From assembly GCA_031769625.1 (NCBI GenBank), contig JAUIMM010000573.1, forward strand, positions 943,001-1,007,000: 64,000 bases of DNA. Direction: 5' to 3'. Position numbers and translations under genes: made by a program. The notes under the pieces were generated by a model that was not told the DNA's origin, did not search any database, and was given only the letters and a program-made list of their open reading frames with translations. The DNA comes from Taudactylus pleione (lineage: Eukaryota > Chordata > Amphibia > Anura > Myobatrachidae). This document shows, piece after piece, positions 45,901 through 56,636 of the stretch. Positions within the stretch are counted from its first letter, which is position 1, and every line of letters starts with the position of its first letter.

Positions 45901-46120
45901 CAGATGATTTAAATGTTTTTTTCAAGGTAATTTTCCTGAACTTTGTCATTTGGGATTGTATGTGCCCTCTACTATGACATTGGGCATCGGCGTTGGCAGA
46001 CGACGTTGATGGCATGTTATCGTCTATGTCATGACTAGTGGCAGCAGCTTCAGCACTAGGAGGAAGTGATTCTTGATCTTTCCCTATTATATTTTTATCG
46101 GAGAAAGTTTGATCCTCCAT
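42995..46120 (-). pseudogene. hAT transposase (BED zinc finger, RNase H-like core, hATC), three nonsense codons
   Basis: From ATG 46120 one frame stays open apart from TAG at about 45452, TAG at 43439 and TAA near 43271. Visible parts, in order: an acidic and basic N-terminal extension; a BED finger ('CTIC...HLQRVH', about 45320-45250); 'LTTDMWRSGT'; 'FVISDNATNIV'; 'PCFAHTINLVVQNFL'; 'RWNSTLYML'. After the second stop come the hATC motifs 'LALFYLSCPPSSVYSERVFS' and 'QNVEKMM'. No frameshift is needed to read it through, which implies fairly recent decay. Total length would be near 1000 residues, long for hAT. Confidence 0.9.
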
Positions 46121-46139
46121 TTATGTTGTATTGATATAT

Positions 46140-46925
46140 ACGTGCGGCTAAGGCGCACACAAACACAGAAAATAATTTTTTATTTTTGTTGGAGACTAGT
46201 GCACTTTGTGGGTTACACCAGCTTTAAGAAATGAGCCAGCCGGCTCTATACTTATGGGACACAGGCGCACACTTGGCGCTGCTCCTTTGTTTATGCACGT
46301 GCAGCTACAGCCCACACAATTCACAAAGACAGAAAAAAAAAGAAGATTTTTTTATTCTTTGTGGAGCGCACTTTGAGGGTTACACCACCCTTTAACAGAC
46401 AGATGCACGCTTGGCGCTGCTGCTTTGAGGATGCACGTACAGTGTAGACAATTCACAAACACAAAAGAAAATGTTTTATTTTTGTTGGAGTGCACTTTGG
46501 GGGTTACACCACCCTTTAACAGACAGACGCACGCTTGGCGCTGCTCCTTTGTTGATGCACGTGCAGCCACAGTGCACACAATTCACAAACACAGAAAATA
46601 TTTTTTTATTTTGTTTGGAGTGCACTTTGGGGGTTACAGCATCCTTTAACGGTCAAGCCAGCCGGCTCTTTACTTATGACACAGGCGCACGCTTGGCACT
46701 ACTTTGTTGATGCACGTGCGGCTACTGCGCACACAATTCACAAACACAAAAAAATATATTTTTTTATTTTGTTTGGAGTGCCCTTTGGGGGTTACAGCAC
46801 CCTTTAATGGACAAGCCAGCCGGCCCTTTACTTATGACACAGGCGCACGCTTGGCACTACTTTGTTGATGCACGTGCGGCTACTGCGCACACAATTCACA
46901 AACACAGAAAAAATATTTATTTTTT
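46140..46925. repeat. Tandem array in hAT right arm, five to six units of 130-155 bp
   Basis: Units share 'gcacacaattcacaaacaca', 'gaaaa.atttttttattttg', 'ttggagtgcactttgggggt', 'acagcaccctttaa' and 'gcgcacgcttggc'. The T-rich and 'cacacagaaaaa' parts resemble the array at 5030-6860, so the two arrays share an origin but have been independently homogenised. Confidence 0.8.
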
Positions 46926-47282
46926 TTGCACTTGGGGGGAGCACCCCTGATGGACAGAGCACCCCCTGGACAACACTACAGATCCCGTTTAGGACTGGGA
47001 CACTGCACAGGACTTTGAAGTGGACAGCCCCTATGGACTTTGCACAACACAGTCCAGCCAGCCCTTATGGACTTTGGAGGAGTGGACACAGCCCCTATGG
47101 ACAACAGCAGCACAGCACAACACAGCCAGCCCCTATGGACTTTGGAGGAGTGGACACAGCCCCTATGGACAACAGCAGCACAGCGCAGCACAACACTACA
47201 CTACACAGCCCAGCCAGCCCTAACTCCCACCCTCCCTCTTCACTGTCCACAGCCGAGTGAGAAAATGGTGCCGACGCGGGTA

Positions 47283-47718
47283 CATCGACAGCACACCCCC
47301 TTTAGTGGGCGGGACGGGGGAGTGGCTGCCCAAACGGAGGTGCTCCCATGTGAACGCCTCCATTTGGAGGCGGCCCCACTGACATCATGAGTGATGTCAG
47401 TGGGAGAGATTTCGGCTCTGTGAGAGCCAAAATCTCTCTGGGGCTTGCGGCAAGGAGACCCTACCACATCTCGTCGCAAGCCCAATGGTCGTGATGGTCT
47501 TGATCATCGCAACCATCTTCCTACCACAAGGGTCTCGTCGCAAGCCCGATGGTTGCGATGGTCTTGACCATCGCGATCATCTTCCTGGCAGCTCGCTATA
47601 GCTGTGGGTGGTCACCCACAGCTATGCGAGCGGCCAGGAGGCCGCTCTAAAAAACAAGAAGGCAGGCCCAGATTCAGAGCGAGCGCTCTGTCAGAGTGTC
47701 CAGCTCTGAATCAGGGCC
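47283..47718. mobile_element. Multi-hairpin Harbinger-type MITE, left end lost
   Basis: From 'gggcgggacgggggagtggc' onward it aligns with 49975-50300. Stems include ACTGACATCA with TGATGTCAGT, AGAGATTT..GGCTCT around three bases, two copies of a 'gatggt.g.gatggtc' hairpin, and GCTCGC..ATAGCTGTGGGT around GGTC. The last stem pairs 'ggcccagattcagagc' (47663) with 'gctctgaatcagggcc' at the right end. A second copy of a ~90-bp block containing 'gggtctcgtcgcaagccc' is inserted compared with its sister. Confidence 0.75.
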
Positions 47719-48069
47719 ACTGTCCGTTGCCACCCAGTCTCCGCCCTTAAATGGCTTAGTGAGCAATATTTGTCTTCTTGTCACACTTTACCTCCTAGAC
47801 ACAAGGAGATGAATACAACCTTCACAGAATGATAGTGAAATAGCTGGCGAGCATTAGCAAAATGAAAATGGACTAAGCCTATGCTATATAGCTGTTTAAA
47901 ATTAATTCTCAATTTTAAGAAACGTATGCCCTTCCAAAACTTAAAATGAAAAACAGAAAAACAAGAGCCATGTAAAATGGTCATGAATAATATGTTTTTA
48001 TTTTTTTGTTTTTTAGTTTTTTAATGGACAATAATGTCTAATGCTTGTTTTTTTATATTTGTTTGGACT

Positions 48070-48546
48070 AGGCAATCCCCAAATGTATTTTAAAGTATGC
48101 ATTGCAGTGCGCATGCGCATACCTTAGCGAAAGTTCACAATGCACTCGCTCGCTGCACTTAGACAGACAGAGTGAGTGACAGGGGAGGCCATTTGTAGGT
48201 GGTAACAGGGGCTGGCCATTAAAAACGGGGGAGTGGAGGTGCAAACGCAGGTGTGCCAGATCATCTTAATGGCGTTGTAGAGGTGTACATACTTAAAAGA
48301 CAGCATCATAGTACACGTCACCTGGCTTGTTTTTACACTGAAGTGCTCGCAGTGCTTGCGGCAGGGTATGGTCAACCTCAAGTGGGCGTCTTAAGACAGG
48401 CTGGTGGGTGTCTGCATACACTATGTGATCGCTCTCTAAGAAATACTGGGAGTGCTAATGCATTGCTGTGCAATTGCACTGCCTACACAATTTGCATACA
48501 CATCGTGCAAGCGATTGTATCTAGCTTGCGGCTCTGAATCAGGCCC
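48070..48546. mobile_element. Harbinger MITE 3, degraded left end
   Basis: The right end is ...GCGGCTCTGAATCAGGCCC at 48546. 'gagtgagtgacagg' and 'aggccatttgtaggtgg' (48169-48205), then 'gggggagtggaggtgcaaac' (48228), follow the core order of MITEs 1 and 2. The expected GGGCCTGATTCAG start is not seen near 48070, so the left end is lost or diverged. Confidence 0.65.
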
Positions 48547-48839
48547 ATAGTGCAGTCTTTTGTTGAAGACTAGCGTATGGAGGAGACCACAGGACAAGTT
48601 AATAAGTCCGCAGAGGCACTACAGACTATTTCTCAGGACCATTGATGTCAGTATGTATGGGACACTTTATGACTTTTGCAAACTGTAATTTGACTTTATT
48701 CATGATCAAACAAAACAATTTAAGTAAATAAGAACATATCCACAAACTGAGAAAGGTCATTACCAGAGCCGGTTGCATGGTGAGGGCTGCAGCCCAAACC
48801 AAAGCTGTCAGGGAAAGTGTCATTAAACAATGAAAGTAA

Positions 48840-49228
48840 AGGGGCCAATCCATTAGCAGATATACCGTTCAGTCGTTCAATTTATCTTCTAATGGATTGG
48901 CCCTGAACGATGACAGATGCGCACTCCCGCGGCCGATAAATTTTATCTTTCGTCTCTCCAACATGTTGGTCAATTATCGCATATCGCTGCCAGATATTAG
49001 AAATATCTGGCAGTTTATATGCGGTAAATCACGAATGACAAACGATATTAACAGCAGCTACAAAGCACTGGAGAGAAAAAATCCACTCCCTGATTGATGT
49101 CATGCAATATCGTTCATCGTTCGTCATTTGTACATGACAGATATCTTTCAGCACAGCCACCGGAATTTTCAATAGATATCTTTTGTCTTTCATCGTTCAG
49201 AAAAACATCTGCTAATGGATAGGCCCCT
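48840..49228. mobile_element. Hairpin-bearing MITE, TAA duplication
   Basis: TAA (48837-48839, 49229-49231) flanks AGGGGCCAATCCATTAGCAG and, reversed, AGGGGCCTATCCATTAGCAG. Inner stems are CCAATCCATTAG with CTAATGGATTGG near the left end, and TGCCAGATATT-AGA-AATATCTGGCA near 48990. Repeated 'atcgttc' and 'gaacgat' motifs fill both arms. It is another family with the same Harbinger-like target and TIR style. Confidence 0.85.
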
Positions 49229-49795
49229 TAAGTCTGTTCCAAATGCTGATACTGAGGATTGATCATTAAACTAACCAATTGAAGGATCAGACTCCTGTGT
49301 CAGCTAGCTTCCATTTGCTAGTTTTGGCAAATGGGAGCTGGCTGATATAGAAGTCTTGGGGTTGGCTAATCCAACGTGTCTGTCAATCACACAGAGATCC
49401 CTGGTGAGTTTAAAGATCGAACCCCAGCAGCAGCATTTGGAACTGACTTAATTTTATTGTTTAAATGGCACTCCCCTGGTAGTTTTGGTAAGAGCTGCAG
49501 CCCCCACCTTCTAACCACCGCTGGTCACTAAAGCATCCCAGCTTACTAGAGCAAGACTGACCATCACTTTAGTATGAATAGAACAGTGTATGCACAACCT
49601 AACAAGGGTTATTTGTGAGCAAAGCACAAATCAGCAATAAATAGGCAACTGCAATTGCAAGTCTTCAACAAGGTCAAACACAATACATCTATTCCAACTA
49701 GTCCATCAACATTTTGTGTATTACGTTATGACTTAAATAAAACTTTGTTTAGTCAAATGCTGCATACTTTTCTATAAGCCTATAGAACACACTTT

Positions 49796-50301
49796 GGGGG
49801 TCATTCAGACCCGGTCGTTAGCGGCAATGCGCTCAGACCGGGTCGATGGCCCCCCACAAAGCATGTGCATGACGGCGCTGGTGCCGTCGTGTGCATGCGT
49901 AAAAGACCCGCTACGACCGACAGCGCCGGTCGTAGCGGGTCTCGATCCAAAGGGGGCGAGCTGTCAATGTTGATTGACAGCTCTCCCCGTTTGGAAGGCG
50001 GGCCGGGGGGGTGGCAGCCCAAACTGAGGCCTACCGTTTGGGGTGGCCCCACTGACATCACTAGAGAGCCAGAAGCTCTCCGGGGCTTACGACAAGGGAG
50101 ACCCTACCCTAGGGTCTCGTCGTAAGCCCCGATGGTCGCGATGGTCTCTGACCATCGCGACCATCACCGGTGCGGTCGTTAGAGCTGTGGGTGTTAACCC
50201 ACAGCCTAATGACCGCAACAGAGGCGGGCGGTCAGGATGCAAGTGGCCGCCCAGTTTCTGAGCGACCGCTTGCATCCTCCGACCGCCTCTGAATGAGGCC
50301 A
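49796..50301. mobile_element. Multi-hairpin Harbinger-type MITE, best-preserved copy
   Basis: TTT flanks both sides. The ends are GGGGGTCATTCAGACC and, reversed, TGGCCTCATTCAGAGG. Successive stems: GACCCGGTC; GCATG.GCATGACGGC; GACCCGCTACGACCG (15-bp arm, 7-base loop); GAGCTGTCAAT (4-base loop); GGGGCTTACGAC with inner GAGACCCTA; GATGGTCGCGATGGTC (16-bp arm, 3-base loop); GCGGTC.TTAG.GCTGTGGGT; and a right-terminal stem with GGATGCAAG. Between them lies the core 'ggcgggccgggggggtgg' shared with the other Harbinger MITEs. Confidence 0.85.
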
Positions 50302-50426
50302 TTTATTCCAAAACAGCAATCTTGTTGTGCTTGACTTTAAAAGGTAAGCACTATATATTATGCATTACACTACTCTTGGTAAATTTAGAATACAAAAATA
50401 ACGGAATCAGTATGAATGACTGATGG

Positions 50427-50860
50427 ACGCCGGCAGCCCGATGGGTGAAAATCCCGAAAGCGCAGGTAAGTATACTATCCCTACCCCAGTCCCCCCCTAC
50501 CCCTCTCTTAGAAGTGCCTAACCCTAACCTCCCCCATTAGTGCCTAAACCTAACCCCCCTCCCCGCACCCTAAACCTAACCCTCCCGGGGGTGTTCCAAA
50601 CCCCAACCTACCCCCCTAGTGCCTAAACCTAACCCCCCCTTCCCCTAGCCTAACTCTAACCTTCCCCAGGGGGGTGCCTAACTATAAATCCTCCCAGGGT
50701 CCCTAAACCTAACCCCCCTGGCAGAGGACAATCGTATACTCCCCCCTGGCATAGGACAATCGGTTAACATAGGCGGTGGTATTTAGATGCCTATGTTAAA
50801 TCCTTTGCCGGAATTACAGTGTCGGGATTGAGACAGCCATGTGGCCGCCGTTCTCATAAC
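50427..50860. repeat. Dispersed repeat with CCTAACCC-rich core
   Basis: 'gacgccggcagcccgat..aatcccgaa..aggtaagtata' leads into a core of 'gtgcctaaccctaacc' units of about 30-40 bp (50500-50745). It then ends in 'ccggaattacagtgtcggga'. Same family as 7380, 52585 and 60530. Confidence 0.6.
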
Positions 50861-51765
50861 TACATCCCAAAATAACAATTATTTTTAACACCATATCACA
50901 CATTTCTCAGATCACAATTTTTGGCATAAACTTTACACACTTACCAACATAAAGAGGAGAATAATGCTAGCACATTGCATAGTAACAGTGGTAGAACTTT
51001 TATTTTTGAAAATGTTTCTTAAAAATATAAAATTAAATAAAATAAAATTTTTCAACACAACAAAAGAGTATTATATGTAGTGAAACGAGCTGTGGACTGG
51101 TTTCTTGAGGCTCTTTGCCACATATGGGAGCTAATAGCTTTCAAATGTCAAATGTATTCAATATCACTGCCCTGAGGGGCACGTATTGTTTAGTGAGTTG
51201 TTTTGGAACATTTTTGGAGAATGTTCAACTCGCTGACTACTACATATGGTGACCTCTATATTTAACATCTAAAACATCTGGAGGCAGTGCAGGCCTCCTC
51301 CTCGCTGGCAATGCATTAGACTCTGGCTTTGCATGTAGCCTCATTCTAAACCGCTGAAAATACACTGGTATCCACTAGTTTTACAAAATTGCACCTAATT
51401 ACATTCCCCCCATGGTCTACTGTATTTATAATGCAGAATCCCATTATTTTACATAATAGAAATAATAGTAATACTTATAATTATTATTATTAGTAGTATT
51501 AGTATTAATATTGTCATTAATAGTATTCTGTTTTTTTTTGTTTTTAACCCCGTGGATGCCTACTTGGAATGAAGAGGACGTGATCTACACTAGGTGAGTG
51601 CTGATATTTATTTACAGGTGTTGTGGATTCTACTGGACAAGTGGATGGGAATGGCTACAGAGAATCTATATGAGTATGCATGAATGTAAGTGTTAGTGTG
51701 AGTGTGCATGTTTGCTTTAATAAAATGTTGCTTTCACGGTGTGTGACTCTTGTCTTTATTTTGAT
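50861..51765. other. No recognised gene
   Basis: AT-rich sequence with an (ATT)-rich stretch at 51460-51530. Positions 51540-51765 lead into the dispersed repeat at 51770, with a possible AATAAA at 51719, but no coding frame is recognised. Confidence 0.4.
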
Positions 51766-51769
51766 ATTT

Positions 51770-52560
51770 ATTTTGCAGGTGAACTAGAGGTACCAGCAAG
51801 CCCTTAATGCCCTGAATGCTGGTACTTGTGGTTGGTACCAGCAAGCCCTTAATGCACTGAATGCTGGTACTTGTGGTTCTACAAGTACCATCATGCAGGG
51901 GAGGCTTGCTGGGACCTCTAGTTCTCCAGCAAAAGACAATATTATTAAACCTATTTTTTACACACACTTTGACACAATCAACCCAGCACTCACTGATCAG
52001 GGGTGCCGGGCACAGCCTCGGGGTATCAGCCCAGACCTGGGGTGCCCTGGAGAAGGGGAACCCCTTTCTTGGGTGGTCCCCACCTCCCCAGGGATCCCTA
52101 GCCTAGCCTAACTCATGGTTAGGTATAATGCTTTGGCCGGGGGACCAGTGAAAGGTTTCCCTGGCTGTGACATTTCATCCCCGCTCGAAAGAGTCCAGTG
52201 CTGGTTATGGAAACTATAGAGGACCCCTACATTTTTGTCCCTTGTATTTCCAGAATCAGGACCAGCTCAATAGAGCCTTTTGCTGTTTCATAAAATACAG
52301 GGGAATGCTATACATTTTTTACCCTGTATTTTATGAACCAGGATAGGCTCAACAGAGCCTGGTGCTGGTTCATAAAATACAGGGGACACCCTAAACATTT
52401 TTTCCCTGTATTTTATGAGCCAGTACAGACTAAAACAAAGCCAGGGGCTGGTTCTTGTTTTAGGGGAGAACCCCACATAAGTTTTTTACATTTTTACTCT
52501 TTACTGTTTCAACTACGCCGGGAGACCGGTGCCCAGCATCCAGATTGAACTGATGCCAGG
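51770..52560. repeat. Dispersed repeat with internal duplications and inverted repeats
   Basis: A ~53-bp block ('ggtaccagcaagcccttaat', 'gaatgctggtacttgtggtt') is duplicated at 51790-51890. Positions 52200-52470 alternate 'cataaaatacagggg' with its complement 'ccctgtattttatg', giving several potential stems. The sequence type matches 30640-31010. Class unknown. Confidence 0.5.
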
Positions 52561-52584
52561 CTCCAGCTGCGGACAGCTGCGTGG

Positions 52585-52910
52585 GGGGGAGGGTTATGTT
52601 AGGGGCTCCTGGGGGGGACTTAGGGTTAGGCACCCCCCCGGGAGGTTGGAGTTAGACTAGTGGGAGGGAGGGTTAGGGTTAGGCACCCCCGGGGGGAGGT
52701 TAGAGTTAGGCACCCCCAGGGGGACTTAGGTTTAGGCAGCGGTGAAGGGGGGGTTAGGTTTAGGCACTTAGAGGGGGGATTAGGGTTTGGGACAGTGGGA
52801 GGTTAGGGTTAGGCACCCTAAAGGAGGGTTAGGGGTAGAATTCGATTAGTTTATACTTACCTTTACCTTTAGGGCGATCGGGATTTCTTCCTCTGTCGGG
52901 CTGGCGTTGC
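52585..52910. repeat. Dispersed repeat with GGGTTAGGC-rich core
   Basis: The core 'agggttaggcaccccc' repeats at about 30-40 bp (52590-52835). It is followed by 'tatacttacctttacc' and 'gatcgggatttcttcctctg', the inverse of the flanks at 50427. It is therefore in the opposite orientation to the 50.4 kb copy. Confidence 0.6.
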
Positions 52911-53609
52911 CGGGATTTGAACCGTGGGCCATGCAGCCAGCTGTAAATCATACTGAATGCCACAGAAGCCTTCACGGATCTCACTGATCTGTGAAGGCTT
53001 ATGTATAACTCAGAACTATTAATGCTAGTCACATTAAAAGGTCCAAGTTTTCATAGGAGAAAACTCACCGCGACTCAAACTCACAAGTTTGCAGGCTATT
53101 ACATTTGTGAGCCAAACTGGGGCCTTAAAATGTGCAAGAAGGTCTGAGTTTGTCTCATACAAAAAAACTTACACCATATTACAACTCGCCCAGTATGTCA
53201 CCTGAAGCATTTGCAAAAAAATTTCAAAATACACTTTAAAAAAAAAGCTCTGTCCATCGAAAAGTATGGATGGACCAGGTACCGGAAGGTTCAACCCCAC
53301 CTAAAAACTCACATTTGTCAATGCAGTAATGACCTCACAGATGGAGCGGTACACTGGCCACTCATTGGTTGTACTATGCACTGCACTTTGGAGAATGGTG
53401 AGATTTGAGCAAAGTTAAGCTTTTAGCAATTTTGGTGAAATGAGAGGTATTTTATGCAATGTGCACTTTTTTTCAATAAGTTTGACAGAACAATGTTGAA
53501 TATTGGACAGACAATTCAACATGATTTTGTAACTGAAAATACATAATTGTTACCTACAGATTCAATCTTAGTTGTATGTGATTATATATTTTAACAATTT
53601 GGGGTCTAA

Positions 53610-53935
53610 GGGCCTGATTCAGAGCTGGGAATAGAGTGAGAAATAACACTTAACTATGTACCTGGACAAACCATGTTGCAATGCAAGGGGTGTAGATACA
53701 TCATTTTTTTTTTTTTGCATGTAGGGTAACTACTGGCTGCTTTTACATGTAGCCCACAAATACTGCACAGTTTTATTATTACTCTACAATTTAGATGTCA
53801 GTTTGGACACCTCCCTCCCAAATCAAAATATCTCTGCACATTTTAAATCTGCCCCAACTGGAGTGCAGCATGGTTTCATCAAGATGATCAGTTGAGAGAG
53901 ATATCTCTCTCTATTTCCAAAGCTGAATCAGGTCC
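53610..53935. mobile_element. Harbinger-like MITE 4
   Basis: After TAA (53607-53609), GGGCCTGATTCAGAGCTGGG starts the element. The right end reversed is GGACCTGATTCAGCTTTGG followed by 'aaatagag', the same as the left 'gaatagag'. The right flank is AAA instead of TAA, so the duplication is imperfect. The interior is unlike MITEs 1-3. Confidence 0.7.
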
Positions 53936-54156
53936 AAAGCTTCTAACTGTAATTTTTTCAAACACGGCATGTAACATGATAGTTAGGAGCTAAGTGGCTG
54001 GTAGTTTATCAATCTCCAATGTTTCACTTTCCAGAGCTTAGTACATGTCCTCCTAAGTGAGATACAACCTGCCTAGGCATACTGCTTCTGAAGAGAAATT
54101 ACCAATTTGTCTGAATCGTTACACTGTTACACAAATAAGGTAAGATCGTCCGCATA

Positions 54157-54224
54157 CAGGGCCAGATTAAGGTCTATGGGGGCCCCTGGGCAACAAACAT
54201 GTGGGGGCACCTATGAATAAAAGT

Positions 54225-54261
<37 letters not shown>

Positions 54262-54312
54262 GCATATATACACACACACGCATATATACACACATATATG
54301 TATATATATATA

Positions 54313-54343
<31 letters not shown>

Positions 54344-55728
54344 CATACATACACACACATCGGTGCTATCTGCCTGATGTCCAATACCCTCTGTAGTTGT
54401 GCCCCTTCTGCAATGCACCCTTTAGTTGTGCCCCTTCTGCAATGCCCCTATTTGTTGTGCCCCTTCTGCAATGCCCCAGTAGTTGTGCCCCTTCTCCATT
54501 GCCCCCCATAGTTGTGCCCCTTCTCCAATGCCTGCAGTAGTTGTGACCCTTCTCCAATACCCCCAGTAGTTGTGCCCCTTCTGCAATGCCCCCAGTTGTT
54601 GCGCCTCTTCTGCAATGCCCCAGTAGTTGTGCCCCTTCTGCAATGCACCCAGTTGCCCCTAGTAGTTGTGCACCTTCTCCAATGCCCCCAGTAGTTGTGC
54701 CCCTTCTCCCATGCCCCCCAGTAGTGGTGCCCCTTCTCCAATGCCCCCAGTGGTTGTAACCCTTCTCCAATGCCACCAGTAGTTGTGCACCTTCGGCAAT
54801 GCCCCTTGTAGTTGTGCCTCTTCTCCAATGCCCCAAGTAGTTGTTATCCTTCTCCAGTGCCACCTGTAGTTGTGCCCCTTTCTCAATGCCCCCAGTAGTT
54901 GTGGCCCTTCTGCAATGCCCCCAGTAGTTGTGCCTCTTCTCCAATTCCCCCTGTAGTTGTGCCCCTTCTATAATGCTCCATGTAGTTGTGGCCCTTCTGC
55001 AATGCCCCCAGTAGTTGTGCCACTTCTCCAATGCCCAAAGAAGTTGTGCCCCTTCTGCAAATGCCCACAGTTGTAGTGCCTATTCTCCAATGCCCCCTGT
55101 AGTTGTGCTCCTTTTTCAATGCCCCCTGTCATTGTGCCCCTTTTCCGATGCCCCCAGTAGTTGTGCCTCTCCTCCAATGCCCCTGTAGTTGTGCCCCTTG
55201 TTCAATACCCTCTGCCCCTGTAATTGTGTCCCTCCTCTGATGCATCCAATAGTTGTGCCCCCTACAATGCCCCAGTAGTTGTGCCTATTCTCCAATGCCC
55301 CCTGTAGTCGTACCCCCTAAAGTAGTGCCCCCAGTACTAGCTCCCCCTCCCTGCTCACACCCCTGTGAAAAAACCTACTTGTCTTTACTCCACGCCGTCA
55401 AGGCTCCCGAGTCCCGATGACACTGCAGCTGCCGCCTGGATCTAACTGAATCCAGTAGAGGCACACAGGCACCTCTCATCGCGGGTGATTTCATGGCAGT
55501 ACCCGCACTGCATCCCTGGGAACGCTGACCTCTGAAGCAATCAGAGGATTCAGCGGCCACCATTCCCATATACCTTAAGTAAGTTGGTTGTGATCTACCG
55601 GCAGGAGCACCGCGAGCTTCTAGTAGATCGCGATCAACCTTTTCACTGGGCCTTATCTGGGGCATGTGGCCAGGAGTCGGGGACAGTGTGTGGGGGCCCA
55701 CTGTCACCCTGCTTATAATCCGGCCCTG
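54157..55728. mobile_element. hAT-like element, CAGGGCCRGATTA ends, with minisatellite
   Basis: The left end CAGGGCCAGATTAAGG and the right end (reversed) CAGGGCCGGATTATAAGC are flanked by TCCGCATA and GCTGCATA (6 of 8). It carries AT and AC repeats (54229-54360), a minisatellite, and a GC-rich right part with no recognised domain. Relative of 9308-11240. Confidence 0.65.
54385..55345. repeat. ~29-bp minisatellite, about 32 units
   Basis: Units are of the form 'tagttgtgccccttctccaa' plus 'tgcccccag'. Because the unit length is near a multiple of three minus one, long open frames appear on the minus strand (221 residues at 54366-55031, with 'KGHNYWGHCRR'-like repeats). No start context, domain or splice support suggests a gene. 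Confidence 0.92.
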
Positions 55729-56548
55729 GCTGCATATACGGTAGTATATATACTAAAGTAGAATTTGTATAAAGCAATTTGTAGGTGTAACACATAAATC
55801 CCTATGATCACAAATGACTTTGCTAATATCATAACATAACTCCTACTTTAGAGGGCATGATCAAGTACTGTATTTGTGTAAACTTGTGTGTTTGGCACAC
55901 CTGGTAAAGCTGTTTGTTTTTTAATACTGAGGGCATTTGTATTTTTGCTGCCAAGCAATGGCTCTTTAAGGGGTGTATTCAAACATAGGGACAGTCCTAT
56001 ATAAACTGTGCCTATTTCACTCTCAATGCAGAAAGTTTTGACAGGCAGAAAAAACTTGGCCATCTTCCTCTTTCATTTACAGAACCCTTTGTAGCAGAAC
56101 AAAAATGTCAACTGCTGGAAAGGTACGTTTCACATTCATTTGGTTTAACTAACTAAAAATATATGTATAGATAGTTATCTAGATGAGTTAGATATGTGTA
56201 AGAAAATGTTGCAGTTACTATACAGAACTGCAAAAACTATTTCACATTTATAATCTGAATGAACAATTTGTATTAAATATACTTTATGTCTTCATTTGTG
56301 TTCAATGTATTTTATTAACCATATTGTTCTGTGTTTTGGATGTGCATTAATTTGTGTGCTGTGTGAAAAGACCATCAAAATGTACAACCACATCCAATAT
56401 ACTGTACAATGCTTTGGTGATAAAAATTCCCCAACCAAATATTCAGACAGAAAACACCACAGGCAATGGTTGCTGAATATTGTAATCCTTGTATATGTTA
56501 AACATCCCAGCAAAGTTCCATTTTTAGTTTACGATGTTATATATCCAG

Positions 56549-56586
<38 letters not shown>

Positions 56587-56636
56587 TTTAAAAAGTTCAG
56601 CAAGAATGAAAACGCTAAGGTGCTTTTATGAGGGAG

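Larger units (their letters stand above)
42462..47280 (-). mobile_element. hAT element with near-complete transposase gene, right end lost
   Basis: The left end is TAGGGGTGTGCACATCTGG at 42462, followed by the family's left subterminal sequence. The transposase gene (46120 to about 43000) is on the minus strand, and a tandem array (46140-46925) fills the right arm. The family's pre-terminal sequence ('gatggacagagcaccccctg' at 46950) is present, but the terminal part stops at about 47280. There the hairpin-rich MITE fragment begins. Confidence 0.75.

Noticed and set aside
54366..55031. 221-codon minus-strand reading frame with repeated 'KGHNYWGH' units
   Set aside because: It is the translation of a ~29-bp minisatellite; other frames of the same array are also open and no domain is present.
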